Under the pieces are notes generated by a model that was not told where the DNA came from, searched no databases, and was given only the letters and a program-made list of their open reading frames with translations. This document shows positions 22,815-34,022 of a DNA stretch of 64,000 nt, piece after piece. Where the stretch lies: positions 246,714,510 through 246,778,509 of the forward strand of contig NC_061512.1 in NCBI RefSeq assembly GCF_022539505.1. Direction: 5' to 3'. How positions within the stretch are numbered: the stretch's first letter is position 1; the number at the start of each line of letters is the position of its first letter. Origin of the DNA: Lolium rigidum. Taxonomy: Eukaryota; Streptophyta; Magnoliopsida; Poales; Poaceae. Made by a program: the position numbers and the translations under genes.

Positions 22815-23453
22815 TCATAAGAAATAGTATTTGAAGCAAAAAAGAGCATCAAGAGGCAAATTAGAAACACATTTAAGTCTAACATGCTTCCTATGCATAG
22901 GAATCTTGTAAATAAACAAGTTCATGAAGAGCAAAGTAACAAGCATAGGAAGATAAAACAAGTGCAGCTTCAAGATTTTCAACAAAAAAAGAGGTGTTTT
23001 AGTAACATGAAAATTTCTACAACCATATTTTCCTCTCTCATAATAATGTCCAGTAGCATCATGAGCAAACTCAACAATATAACTATCACATAAAGCATTC
23101 TTATCATGAGTCTCGTGCATAAAATCATTACTCTCCACATAAGCATAATCAATTTTATTAGTAATAGTGGGAGCGAATTCAATAAAGTAGCTATCATTAT
23201 TATTATCATCATCAAATATAGGAGGCATATTGTAATCATAATAAAATTTATCCTCCATAACAGGTGGCACCAAAAGACTACTATCATTATAATCATCATA
23301 AATAGGAGGTAAAGTATCATCAAAGTAAATTTTCTCCTCAATGCCCGGGGGACTAAAAATATCATGCTCATCAAAACCAGCTTCCCCAAGCTTAGAATTT
23401 TCCATATCATTAGCAACAACGGTGTTCAAAGTATTCATACTAATATGTTCCAT
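22815..23453 (-). CDS. ORF of a non-autonomous retrotransposon, unknown function (212 aa)
   Basis: The frame opens MEHISMNTLNTVVANDMENS, soon after the primer site as gag would. The first 150 residues are acidic and Tyr/Asp-rich with two imperfect repeats of the type YFDDTLPPIYDDYND / YYDYNMPPIFDDDNN, then DSYIVEFAHDATGHYYERG and CRNFH. The last 50 residues switch to a hydrophobic stretch (LLKILKLHLFYLPMLVTLLF) and a basic end, which could be a membrane segment or out-of-frame reading after a lost stop. A diverged copy lies at 60.5-61.6 kb. No gag, zinc knuckle or enzyme motif is visible. Confidence 0.6.
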   Translation of the reverse strand: MEHISMNTLNTVVANDMENSKLGEAGFDEHDIFSPPGIEEKIYFDDTLPPIYDDYNDSSLLVPPVMEDKFYYDYNMPPIFDDDNNNDSYFIEFAPTITNKIDYAYVESNDFMHETHDKNALCDSYIVEFAHDATGHYYERGKYGCRNFHVTKTPLFLLKILKLHLFYLPMLVTLLFMNLFIYKIPMHRKHVRLKCVSNLPLDALFCFKYYFL

Positions 23454-23664
23454 GGGTTTTTAAATTTTCGGATCAAACCATCCATGTCTTAAATCAGGAA
23501 ATAGAATAAGAAGCTCATTGTTGTCCATTATGCCTAACTAGTGTAAATAAGAAGCAAAAAGATGCAATTGCAGGATCTAAAGGAAATAGCTTCGAGCACA
23601 AACACAACGGCGCCAGAAAAGTACTGTTACCTGGAACCGTAGTATGAGTGCCTTTTACCTTTCC

Positions 23665-23682
23665 TCCCCGGCAACGGCGCCA
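23665..23682 (-). other. Primer-binding site, tRNA-Asp type
   Basis: On the minus strand TGGCGCCGTTGCCGGGGA lies 10 bases after the 5' LTR end. This is the tRNA-Asp primer sequence known for Athila-lineage elements. Confidence 0.85.
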
Positions 23683-23692
23683 GAAAATAGCT

Positions 23693-25169
23693 TGATGTCT
23701 ACGGGAGCTTCTATTCTTGTAGACAGTGTTGGGCCTCCAAGAGCAGAGGTTTGTAGAACAGCAGCAAGTTTCCTTTAAGTGGATCACCCAAGGTTTATCG
23801 ATCTCAGGGAGGAAGAGGTCAAAGATATCCCTCTCATGCAACCCTGCAACCACAAAGCAAGAAGTCTCTTGTGTCCGCAACACACCCAATAGGTGCACTA
23901 GTTCGGCGAAGAGATAGTGAAATACAGGTGGTATGAATATATATGAGCAGTAGCAACGACACCAGAAAAGTGCTTGCTGGCGTGTAGTAAGTAAAGATGC
24001 AGCAGAACAGTAAACAAGCAGCGATAGCAGTATTGGAAACAAGGCCTAGGGATCGTACTTTCACTAGTGGACGCTCTCAACATTGATCACATAATAAAAC
24101 CACTCTACACTCTCTTGTTGGATAATGAACACCGCTATTTGTGTAGGGCTACAAGAGCACCTCAATGCCGGAGTTAACAAGCTCCACAACATTCGATATT
24201 CATGTTTAAATAACCTTAGAGTGCATGATAGATCAACACAAGCTGTACCAAGTACTAACATAGCATGCACACTTGTCACCTTCATACTATGAAAGGAGGA
24301 ATAGATCACATTAATACCATCATAGTAATAGTTAACTTCATAATCTACAAGAGATCATAATCATAAACTACGCCAAGTACTACATGATGCACACACTTGT
24401 CACCATTACATCATGAAGGAGGAATAGAGTACTTTAATAACATCACTAGAGTAGCACATAGATGAATAGTGATACAAAACTCATATGAATCTCAATCATG
24501 TAAGGCAGCTCATGAGATCATTGTATTGAAGTACATAGGAGAGAGATTAACCACATCGCTACCGGTACAGCCCTTAGCCTCGATGGAGAACTACTCCCTC
24601 CTCATGGGAGACAATAGCGGTGATGAAGATGGAGGTGGTGTCGATGGAGAAGACTTCCGGGGGCACTTCCCCGTCCCGGCGGCGTGCTGGAACAGAGACT
24701 CCTGTCCCCCAGATCTTGGCTTCGCGATGGCGGCGGCTCTGGAAGGTTTTTGCGGGTTTCGTCGATCGTGATAGGGTTTTCGCGACGGAGGCTTTAAGTA
24801 GGCGGAAGGGCAAGGTCGGTGGAGTCACGGGGGGCCCACACAGTAGGGGGGCGCGCCCACCCCCCTGGCCACGCCGCCTTGTGGGGTGGGGCCCCCCTGG
24901 CCCCCCTCTGTCCCCTCTTCGGTGCTCTGGAAGCTTCCGGGAAAAATAGGGATCTGGGCGTTGATTTCGTCCAATTCCGAGAATATTTCCTTACTAGGAT
25001 TTCTGAAACCAAAAACAGCAGAAAACAGGAGCGGCAGCTGCGGCATCTCGTCAATAGGTTAGTTCCGGAAAACGCATAAATATGACATAAAGTATGCATA
25101 AAACATGTAGGTATCATCAATAATGTGGCATGGAACATAAAAAATTATCGATACGTCGGAGACATATCA
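23693..25169 (-). repeat. 5' LTR of the nested element (1,477 bp)
   Basis: Partner of the 18,752-20,224 LTR with the same borders. Short open frames in both LTRs around the GC-rich block (for example 24,469-24,771 on the plus strand) recur only because the LTR does, and show no domain. Confidence 0.92.
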
Positions 25170-25909
25170 ATGTCTCGTGAGTAGTTCGTTTAGTTCTTGA
25201 GGACATGGGTGAAGTCTAAATGTTAGTAGTGAAGTATGGTTGAGTAATATTCAATGTTATGATATTTAAGTTGTGGTGTTATTCTTCTAGTGGTGTCGTG
25301 TGAATGTCGACTACACGACACTTCACCTTTATGGGCCTAGGGGAATGCATCTTGTACTCGTTTGCCAATTGCGGGGTTGCCGGAGTGACGAAACACGAGC
25401 CCCTGTTGGTATATCGATGCGGGAGGGATAGCGAGGATCTCGAGTTTAAGGCTGTGGTTAGATTTATCTTAATTACTTTCTTGTAGTTGCGGATGCTTGC
25501 AAGGGGTATAATCACAAGTATGTATTAGTCCTAGGAAGGGCGGTACATTAGCATAGGTTCACCCACACAACACTTACCAAAACAATGAAGATTAATTAGC
25601 CGTATGTAGCGAAAGCACTAGACTAAAATCCCGTGTGTCCTCAGGAACGTTTGGTTATTATAAGTAAACAAACCGGCTTGTCCTTTGTGCTAAAAAGGAT
25701 TGGGCCACTCGCTGCAATTGTTACTCTCGCACTTTACTTACTCGTACTTTATTCACTGTTACACTAAAACCCCACGAATACTTGTCCGTGAGCATTTAAA
25801 GTGAATCCTTCATCGAAACTGCTTGTCAACACCTTCTGCTCCTCGTTGGGATCGACATTCTTACTTATCGAAGATACTACGATACACCCCCTGTACTTGT
25901 GGGTCATCA
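25170..25909 (+). mobile_element. 3' LTR of the Athila-type element, second part
   Basis: Continues the LTR interrupted at 18,751 and ends CTGTACTTGTGGGTCATCA at 25,909. Without the insert the LTR would be about 1.51 kb. The last 0.5 kb matches the inverted fragment at 8,165-8,706. Confidence 0.88.
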
Positions 25910-26997
25910 ATAGTTAACTTCATAATCTACAAGAGATCTTAATCATAAACTACGCCAAGTACTACATGATGCACACACTGTTACCATTACATCATGAAGG
26001 AGGAATAGAGTATTTTAATAACATCACTAGAGTAGCACATATATTAATAGTGACACAAAGCTCATTGCAATCATAAAGGAATATAAATAAGCACTTCACT
26101 ATGCTATTACGAGATTACTCTGCGGCAAGATAACATCTAACTCAAATCATAACTCGGTGAATAAGTATCCTGTGAAATATAGCCTAAGAGACCCACACGG
26201 TGCACACCTTTGTCACCTTTACACATGTGGGACAAGGAGTCTCCGGAGATCACATAAGTAAAATCCACTTGAATAGCATAACGACATCTAGATTACAAAG
26301 CTCATCATATGGATCTCAATCATGTAAGGCAGCTCATGAGATCATTGTATTGAAGTACATGGAGAGAGAGATTAACCACATAGCTACCGGTAGAGCCCTT
26401 AGCCTCGATGGAGAACTACTCCCTCCTCATGGGAGATAGCAGCGTTGATGGAGATGGCGGTGATGTCGATGGAGAAGCCTTCCGGGGGCACTTCCCCGTC
26501 CCGGCAGCGTGCCGGAACGAGAGACTCCTGTCCCCCAGATCTTGGCTTCGCGATGGCGGCGGCTCTGGAAGGTTTCTCGTACCGTGGCTTTTTCGTATCG
26601 AAGATTTAGGTCAGGGACCTTTAAATAGGCGAAGAGGCGGAGTCGGAAGGCTGACGAGGCGCCGACACAATAGGGTGGCGCGGCCAGGGCCTGGGCCGCG
26701 CCGCCTACATGTGTGGGGCCCACAGGGCCCTCCTCTGGTGGCTCTCGGGTGTTCTGGAAGCTTCGTGGAATTCTAAGATGCTGGGCGTTGATTTCGTCCA
26801 ATTCCGAGAATATTTCCTTACTAGGATTTCTGAAACCAAAAACAGCAGAAAACAGGAACTGGCACTTCGGCATCTCGTCAATAGGTTAGTTCCGGAAAAC
26901 GCATAATAATGACATAAAGTGTGAACAAAACATGTAGGTATTGTCATAAAACAAGCATGGAACATAAGAAATTATCGATACGTCGGAGACGTATCAC
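25910..26997 (-). mobile_element. Truncated inverted LTR, TGATACGTCTCC family
   Basis: Matches the inner-to-outer part of the nested element's LTR from the position equivalent to about 19,387 to its end at GAGACGTATCA. It begins exactly where the Athila-type 3' LTR ends, so that element probably inserted into this LTR. The other half is not found upstream, where the assembly gap lies. Confidence 0.8.
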
Positions 26998-26999
26998 AC

Positions 27000-27274
27000 T
27001 TAATCAGCCCAACAAATCTGGAATATCAAATTCTCGGACGCCACCGAGAGTTCAAAGACAGCGGCGCGCTGATCACCCTCGCGAGGGTTGGTGAACTCAA
27101 AGTCCAAGCCGACACACTTGATTTGTGCATTGTCGAGATAGTCCCTCTTGACGGCGCGGATCACTTCTCCACCCTTCTTGCACGGAGAGCGACCGTGATC
27201 GTGAAAGACATCCCTTCGGCCATGAGGTGGTATATCCAAGATCGAGGAGCCGGGTCACGCGGGAGGTGCTCCAT
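27000..27274 (-). pseudogene. 3'-5' exonuclease-like gene, 5' fragment cut by an LTR
   Basis: From ATG at 27,274 the reading begins MEHLPRDPAPRSWIYHLMAE. After a one-base deletion near 27,163 it continues IRAVKRDYLDNAQIKCVGLD then FEFTNPREGDQRAA and SENLIFQICWAD. The LD-x-E triplet (D and E of motif I) followed by RAAV...L and a FQIC strand is the opening of the DEDD exonuclease fold found in plant WRN-like/RNase D-like proteins. The gene ends at 27,000, where LTR sequence begins, so motifs II and III are missing. It resembles in plan, but not closely in sequence, the two exonucleases in the transposon at 45-47 kb. Confidence 0.7.
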
Positions 27275-27529
27275 TGAGGCCGAAACATCGACGGAGAGAG
27301 AGCTTTTTGGTAGAGGAGATGATGCAGATGTGAAGCATGTGTGTGGCAATTGTGGAGAAGATGTGAGGCATATAAAGGAAAGGAAGATGAAGATGAACAT
27401 GCCAGCCACCGGGTGATCAATTCCCGTGGCTGGCCGCCGGCATCCCAAATTCTCGTGGTCGTGCGGCGCATGACGACCCGCGCCAGTAATGGCAAGGACG
27501 ATCGTCTTCCACGGGAACAAACCGTTCGA
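27275..27529. other. Upstream DNA of the exonuclease fragment
   Basis: On the minus strand a weak TATA-like TTTATATG lies about 95 bp before the ATG (27,368-27,375). Nothing else is recognised; the left boundary of the CACTA element may lie in here. Confidence 0.35.
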
Positions 27530-27771
27530 CTTTATGTCTCGGCTCGTGTCACCAGCCGGGACGAAAGGGGGTGCTGGCAGGCGCAGCGAGCCGCAAAACC
27601 CTTTAGCCCCGGTTTGGGTTACAAACCGGGACAAATGGATTGTAACGAGCCGGGACCTATGGGTGCCATACGATCGGGCGGATTCGGGGCGACGTGGCCA
27701 GGCCTTTAGTCCCGGCCCAGGACACTACTGGGACAAAAGGGGTCGGACAAAAGGCATGTTTTCTACTAGTG
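27530..27771 (-). mobile_element. CACTA-type transposon end
   Basis: Ends ...GTTTTCTACTAGTG at 27,771; read from that end it is CACTAGTAGAAAAC, a terminus common in grass CACTA elements. The adjacent 240 bp contains repeated CCGGGAC/GTCCCGG units, as in CACTA subterminal arrays. No partner end or transposase is found, so this is a remnant or a small deletion derivative whose left border I cannot fix. Confidence 0.7.
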
Positions 27772-27812
27772 GGTTGCTGCTGCATCAGCGCGCGTTGTCA
27801 CTAGGGCGACGG

Positions 27813-29219
27813 TGATGTCTACGCACGCTCCTATTATTGTAGACAGTGTTGGGTCTCCAAGTGCAGAGGTTTGTAGAACTGCAGCAAGTTTCCCTGAAGT
27901 GGATCACCCAAGGTTTATCGAGCTCGGGCAGGTAGAGGTCAAAGATATCCCTCTCAAGAAACCCTGCGATTACGATACAAGAAGTCTCTTGTGTCCCCAT
28001 CACACCCAATACACTTGTCAGGTGTATAGGTGCACTAGTTCGGCGAAGAGATAGTGAAATACAAGTAATATGGATGATTATGAGTGGTAATTGCAATCTG
28101 AAATAAAAATGGCAGCAGGCAAACATGTAGCAGAACTTGTTGTAAACGGTGTTTCAATGCTTGGAAACAAGACCCAGGGATCATACTTTCACTAGTGAAC
28201 ACTCTCAACAATGAAACCATAATTAAATACATAGATATTATCACTTCACTATGCTACTCTGAACCACTCTCCGGTTTGACAATAAACACAAATTCACTGT
28301 GTAGGGGCTGCATTCCTTAAAGTTCGCATTTCCAATCTATGGACGCCCCACACTATCAACTTGAGCATACAAAGATGTTACTAAATAGTTACCACAATTC
28401 ATAAGTATTTCTGTGAATTAAGCTTAAGAAACAAACACGGTGTGCACACTATCACCTTCACACCGTTGGACAAGGTGTCCCCGGAGATCACATAATAAAA
28501 CCACTTGAGTAGCACAATAGTTCAAGCATAGCATCTACTTATTCAACTAGATTACAAAGCTCATGATCACATAAAGATCATACATGGAGAGATAGATAGA
28601 CCACATAGCTACTGGTAAAACCCTCAGCCTCGGGGGATAATACTCACTCCTCATCATGGGAGTCAACAATGGCGATGAAGATGGCGGTGGATTCGATGGA
28701 GATGGCTCCGGGGGAAATTCCCCGTCCCGGTAGGTTGCCGGAACAGAGACTTCTGTCCCCCGGATCTTGTCTTCGGTGGCGGCGGAGCTACAGAACTTTT
28801 CGTGGACGGAGGCTTGTATATTTAGGGTTTTTGCATCGGGAGGAATTTATAGGCGGATGGGCGAGGTCGGTGGAGGCCAAGGGGGCCCACACCACCCCTA
28901 GGCGCGGCTAGGGCATGGGCCGCGCCTAGGCCCTGTCTGGCCGCCCTATGGAGCCTCTTCGTCCCCCACTGGACTTAGTCTTCGTTACGGAAAAATAAGA
29001 TCTTCGACTTTTGTTTCGTCCAATTCTGAGAATATTTCCTGTACAATTTTTATGAAATACAAAACAACAGAAAACATAGAACTGGTACTGTGGCATCTTG
29101 TTAATAAGTTAGTGCCAGAAAATATATAAAAGTGCAACGAAGTGTAAACAAAACATATAGCAATTGGTGTAAAACAAGCATGGAGCATCAAAAATTATAG
29201 ATACATTTGCAACGTATCA
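27813..29219 (-). mobile_element. Solo LTR, TGATG...ATCA family, minus orientation
   Basis: Both LTR ends are present: TGATGTCTACGCACGCTCC at the left and TTTGCAACGTATCA at the right. It is a diverged relative of the nested element's LTR, with an older look (more substitutions). Flanking bases GACGG and TGCGG do not match well enough to claim a target duplication. Confidence 0.75.
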
Positions 29220-29404
29220 TGCGGCTTTGTACATGAGTTGTTGCGTTACAGCGGCAGCGCGGCGACCGACACATACGACTACCTGGACGGGAGTAGCAAA
29301 ATTGGATAGCTGGAAGCTTACGCATCCGAGATTCCGATCGACAGAGACTAGAGAGAGAGAAGAGAAGAGTACCATATCCAAGGGAAGAAGCAAGCAAACA
29401 TAAT
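29220..29404. other. Short unassigned stretch before the tandem duplication
   Basis: Holds a GAGA run and no recognisable gene or repeat. Confidence 0.4.
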
Positions 29405-29606
29405 AATGCATAATATATTCATTACACACAATGCAGATCACGAACCCAGTGCTAGACAAAATTCGACCACCAAACCGTGCTAACGAGACGAATTAGGAAA
29501 CATACCACAAAACCTAACTAGATCGAGCTAAGGAGCTGAGATACATGGCATGGAAGGAACCAACAAGAGCATATCATGGAACTGATCGGGAACGAACATG
29601 AGCATC

Positions 29607-30274
29607 TCACTCGTCCCCGGCGGAGGCCACCGCGCTGCTCGTCCCGGCTGAGCGCAAGTGCACCCACTCCGGTGTCCCGCCGGGGTAGAAGTCCGACTCG
29701 ATGAAGCGGCGGTGGCAGCGGCGCCTCGACGACGGCGAGCTGGAGTGCCGCCTCGGCTGAAGGCGCGAGGGCGGCGAGCTGTAGGGACGCCTCGGCTGAA
29801 GGGCGACGCCGAGTTGGAGGCCAGCTGGTGACGTGACCAAGTCGCGGCCGCGCTCGAGGGCAGCCAGTGACATTCGGCCACCGCGCTGCTCCTGCTCAAC
29901 CTTAGTGATGTCCGGCGACTCGCCGTCGCGCTGGAGGCCGACGTCGCGACGTAGCACGGGCTGGAGGTCATCGGGAGGCGCCGATGACTGGCCTCTCTTG
30001 AGGTCGCCATGTGATCATCGCACGTAATCCAGGAGGTCATCCAGGTCCTTGATCGGCGACGAGAAGCCAGCGCCGGAATGATGTCCGCTCTCCTGCCTAG
30101 GCGCACACACGTTGTGCCGGATGTGGCAGCTCGTCGCTGCCGATGGAGCCGGAGGCAGCGCCTGCAGAGCCAGACGCCGAAGAAGATGGCGTCGACCACA
30201 GCCACACCGCCGAGGACAATTCCGGCGATCGTGTCGGCGTCAAGGGTGTGGCCGTGGCTATGGCCATGCGTCAT
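29607..30274 (-). pseudogene. Small single-pass membrane protein gene, copy 1 (frameshifted)
   Basis: From ATG at 30,274 the protein opens MTHGHSHGHTLDADTIAGIV and continues with a hydrophobic helix ending VWLCRRCLRLHRQR. Relative to copy 2 an 8-base deletion at about 30,128 shifts the frame. If that is ignored the original frame meets the same TGA as copy 2 (30,015-30,017), and beyond it stays open to 29,607 with PDDLQPVLRRDVGLQRDGES, a Pro/Ser/Arg-rich region and a DFYPGGTPEWVHLRS end. The family is not one I can name. It may once have encoded about 220 residues. Confidence 0.55.
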
Positions 30275-30427
30275 GGCGGGCACTTGGTGCAGAAACGGTC
30301 CATAGATTTCGGGGACCCTAAGGTGAAACGACACCAATGACCCCTTTTCATAGTGGCTAAGCTTTTCTAGAATAGGGGGCAATGGCCCCCTACTCTGAAA
30401 AAATCCTTAAAGATATTCATTTATGTT

Positions 30428-30960
30428 AGAATCTATCTATATATTAAAGCAGAACGAAATAGAGGCACCACATTGATTGAGTCACTATTCATGCATATCT
30501 ACATTGACGACATCCGAACAATACTTGATAGTAAACATTATCTATCTATATATTAAAGCTGAAATAAATGAAGATAACGCACCAATTGTGTCACTATTGA
30601 TACACACCTACAGTGATGGCGCACCAACAATACTTGATCGTAAACAATATCTATCTATATATTAAAGCTGAGATAAATGGAGGCATCCCATTGATTGATT
30701 CATGCATATCTACATTGACGACGTCCGAACAATACTTGATAGTAAACATTATCTATCTATATATTAAAGCTGAACCAAATGAAGATAACGCACCAATTGT
30801 TGTCACTATTGATGCACACCTACAGTGACGATGCACGAACAATACTTGATCGTAAACAATATCTATCTATATATTAAAGCTGAGATAAATGGAGGCATCC
30901 AATTGATTGATTCCCTATTCATGCACATCCAGAGTAACGACGCATGAACAATACTTGATA
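30428..30960. repeat. Array of about five 110-bp repeats, unit 1
   Basis: Each repeat carries TATCTATCTATATATTAAAG followed by an AAATGRAGRYA segment, then ATTGATTCACTATTCATGCA and CAATACTTGATAGTAAAC. Starts are near 30,428, 30,540, 30,648, 30,752 and 30,860. Confidence 0.75.
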
Positions 30961-31600
30961 CAACGTGCAGTAATTTATTCCATTGGTTTTTATAGTAATT
31001 GTTTTACACTTCCGTAATAATTTCCCGACGGTAATTACCCAATCGTAATTCTTCGGTGGTGCATATTTTTACGATGGTAGTAGCCGCGCATGAACAATCC
31101 CTCTTCCCCCACCCAGCGTGAATAGTGAGCAATAATTTTTTTTAATACTTTTAACAGTAATTTTCATTATTAATTATTAAAGGTGAGACAAATGGAGGCA
31201 CCACAGAGATTGATTCACTATTCATGCACATATACAATGCCGACACACGAACAATACTTGATACAGTGTACAGTAATTTATTTCATTGATTTTTATAGTA
31301 ATTTTTCACACATCTATAACTTCCGTAATAATTTCCCGACGGTAATTACCCAATCGTAATTCTTCGGCGGTGCATATTTTTACGATGGTAGTAGCCGCGC
31401 ATGAACAATCCCTCCTCCCCAGCCCTGGCGTGAATAGTGAGCAATAATTTTTTAATATTTTTTACAGTAATTTTCGTTATAAATGTGTAATAATTTTTTA
31501 TAGTAGTTTTCAGTATAAATCATCAGCAACAGTAATTTCTCGATTATAATTAGCCAACTATAATTTTTTGGCAGTGCCTCCCCGAAAACAACTTTCGACT
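30945..31600. repeat. AT-rich 300-bp repeat pair, unit 1
   Basis: Two consecutive copies share CGTAATAATTTCCCGACGGT, ATTTTTACGATGGTAGTAGC and CGCGCATGAACAATCCCTC. They also contain a tail related to the 110-bp repeat. The equivalents in unit 2 are at about 34,340-34,980. Confidence 0.65.
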
Positions 31601-32177
31601 TGCATGTGTTAAGCATATACTCCACTATTTGTCGTCTGTTTTATATATCACCTCATCATCACCCTAGCTCCACTATCTGTCTCATATTTTCTCCGAGAAA
31701 AAAATACTATATTCTATTATTGGTCGTTTCATAAATTTTATTGTTCTAAACTAGCTATATACACCAACCAACCAACACAATCTTCATAGTTATTACACAT
31801 GCCACATCTTGATGGTGTACTGAAGATATAGACATTTAAGTCTCACCCAGCATCTGACATGTAGGGTTATCGTTGGACATCTAGTGGTGTTCTTGCCCCA
31901 ACAACCGTAGGATTTGAGGCTGAAACTATGCGCCTTCACAAAATATAGTCACATGAGGATAGATGTAGCATTTTGGTCAAAAATGACTTAGTATATATAG
32001 GGTCAATTACAAGTATAATCATCACTAATTTAAAGTATGAAGGTGTCCTTTTTCTAAGTAACTAACATACCCGTGAATTTTTTCGATAGAAGACACCAAA
32101 GAAATCCCTGAATTGAAGTAACTATATATGAGATAATAGTTATAGCCTACTTCAATCTATTAATCCTTTTTTATATA

Positions 32178-32434
32178 CTCCCTCCTGCCAAATTTAGGAT
32201 GCATATTAGGTTTGGTTAAAGTCAAACTTTATAAAGTTGGTCTAACTATATATGAAAATAGATTAACTTTTATAATATCAAATACAGATAAAATGATAAT
32301 ATATTTCATGGTGATTCTAATAACATTGAGATAATGGTGTAGATGTTGCTATAATGTTCTATATATTTAATTAAAGTTTACAAATTTTGATTTTGACCAA
32401 ACCTAATTTGCATCCTAATTTGGGAGAGAGGGAC
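32178..32434. mobile_element. Stowaway-type MITE, copy in unit 1
   Basis: Flanked by TA on both sides. Starts CTCCCTCCTGCCAAATTTAG and ends CTAATTTGGGAGAGAGGGAC, an inverted pair. It was present before the segmental duplication, because the same insertion occurs in unit 2. Confidence 0.85.
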
Positions 32435-32504
32435 TACAGTGCAACATAGACATGAAAATGGTTTTCAATTTTTATCATTATCAAAATATAATATTTTATG
32501 AACA

Positions 32505-32632
32505 GTGGGGAGATTTATATCATTCGCATGAAACTGAATATAAAACATTCAGGTTCATAGAACCTAGACATACAGCCCGATTTCTATCATTCGCATGAAA
32601 CTGAATATAGAACATTCGGGTTCATAGAAGGC
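32505..32632. repeat. Pair of about 70-bp repeats
   Basis: Two consecutive copies of ATCATTCGCATGAAACTGAA...GGTTCATAGAA. The same pair is in unit 2 at about 36,520-36,640. Confidence 0.7.
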
Positions 32633-33600
32633 TTCTTTTATAGTACCTTTTAACACACCTGAAGATAGGAGAGGTATGATTTAGGCAACCATTAGGATTA
32701 ACATATTTAGATTTTTTTCGAAATGGAGGCAAAGCTCCAGCCTCTGCATCAATCGATGCATGCAGTAGCCCAACAAGACGTAGATAAGGGAAGAAATATT
32801 AATACAGTACATTTAATCCCGTTGTCCACATTTGACACAAAAAAGAAACAATGTGGACGCCGGAAATATTTGTGCTAACTTGGCCGAACTGTCCAAGGTT
32901 CCGCACCTAGATCATCAGTTTTTATCCTCTTAGTCGGAATAAAAGTACATTGTATTAGGAATCTCGATAATAAAGGATTTTGTCCCTTTGTATCTATCAT
33001 AGTTTTTTATGAGATGGTATCTATCATAGTTAATATCCAAACAAAAGTATGAACATGCAATTCTAACCGCTTGAGTACAACACAATGCAGATTGTATCGA
33101 TTGGACTTTTGTCGAGAAACATGCTAGAAGTATTGCCTATTCACATAGAAGGAAATGGTTAGAAAAAAAGCAAACAAAAACAAGGTACAGAGGAAGCAAA
33201 CGTTCAATCAATTGAGAAATGGGAGAAAACGGCAAACAGAGACTAACACACCAAGATAATGCATAATATATAGTTCATTACACACAATGCAGATCACGAA
33301 CTGAGAGCTAGACAACATTCGACCACCAAACCGCGCTAACGAGATGAACTAGGAAACAGACCACGCAGACGCACGCGTGCCACAAAACCTAACTAGATCG
33401 AGCTAAGGAGCTCAGATACATGGCACGTCGCGGCCGCGCTCGAGGGCAGCCGGTGGCATTCGGCCACCACGCTGCTCCTGCTCGACCTCAGTGATCTCCG
33501 GCGACTCGCCATCGCGCTGGAGGCCGACATCGCGATGCAACACGGGCTGGAGGTCGTCGGGAGGCGCCGGTGACTGGCCTCTCTCGAGGTCGCCCTGTGA

Positions 33601-33867
33601 TCATCGCACGTAACCCAGGAGGTCATCCAGGTCCTTGCTCGGCGACGAGAAGCCAGCGCCGGACTGACGTCCGCTCTCCTGCCTAGGCGCATGCACGTTG
33701 TGTCGGATGTGGCGACGAGCAGCTCGTCGCTGCCGATGGAGCCGGAGGCAGCGCCTGCAGAGCCAGACGCCGAAGCAGATGGCGCCGACCACAGCCACAC
33801 TGCCGAGGACAATTCCGGCGATCGTGTCGGCGTCAAGGGTGTGGTCGTGGCTGTGGCCATGGGTCAT
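33601..33867 (-). CDS. Small single-pass membrane protein, copy 2 (88 aa)
   Basis: The start is the ATG at 33,867, giving MTHGHSHDHTLDADTIAGIV. His residues cluster in the first ten positions. Residues 15-37 form one hydrophobic segment with small residues (GIVLGSVAVVGAICFGVWLC) followed by a basic, Cys-containing juxtamembrane stretch (RRCLRLHRQRRAARR), so the C-terminus is probably cytosolic by the positive-inside rule. It ends SKDLDDLLGYVR at TGA 33,601. The frame beyond this stop stays open and protein-like, as in copy 1. Expression and family are unknown. Confidence 0.5.
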   Translation of the reverse strand: MTHGHSHDHTLDADTIAGIVLGSVAVVGAICFGVWLCRRCLRLHRQRRAARRHIRHNVHAPRQESGRQSGAGFSSPSKDLDDLLGYVR

Positions 33868-34022
33868 GGCGGGCACTTGGTGCAGAGACGGTCCATAGAT
33901 TTCGGGGTCCTAGGGTGAAACGACACCAAGGACCCCTTTTCATAGTGGCTAACCTTTTCTAGGGCAGGGGCAATGGCCCCCCTACTCTGAAAAAATCCTT
34001 AAAGATATTCATTTATGTTAGA

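Larger units (their letters stand above)
18752..25169 (-). mobile_element. Complete non-autonomous LTR retrotransposon, minus orientation
   Basis: The element is bounded by two LTRs (18,752-20,224 and 23,693-25,169) and flanked by the 5-bp duplication ATGTC (18,747-18,751 and 25,170-25,174), so both borders are exact. Total length is 6,418 bp. Read on the minus strand it has a 5' LTR, an Asp-tRNA-type primer site (23,665-23,682), one ORF (23,453-22,815), about 2.6 kb of non-coding DNA, and a polypurine tract (20,240-20,225) before the 3' LTR. No protease, reverse transcriptase or integrase is present, so it must borrow enzymes, plausibly from an Athila-lineage relative. It is inserted in the 3' LTR of the neighbouring Athila-type element. 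Confidence 0.92.
29405..33257. repeat. Tandem segmental duplication, unit 1 (about 3.85 kb)
   Basis: Starts near TAATGCATAATAT and ends ...GACTAACACACCAAG. The same order recurs in unit 2: AATGCAGATCACGAAC, membrane-protein gene, 110-bp arrays, AT-rich arrays, Stowaway MITE, GTTCATAGAACC repeats, CAATTGAGAAATGGGAGA. Unit 1 keeps about 290 bp of the gene (29,551-29,838) that unit 2 lacks, but lacks roughly 0.6 kb present in unit 2 at about 34,980-35,630. Confidence 0.88.

Noticed and set aside
27808..29224. Target duplication around the solo LTR at 27,813
   Set aside because: GACGG and TGCGG match at only three of five positions.
29528..30382. A 284-codon minus-strand frame taken as one protein
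   Set aside because: Its N-terminal 60 residues match copy 2, but beyond the 8-base deletion it runs in the wrong frame, giving Arg/Ser/Thr-rich noise.
30428..30960. Regular 110-bp repeats as a CRISPR-like array
   Set aside because: The genome is a plant nuclear one; repeat and spacer are not distinct and unit length is far too long.
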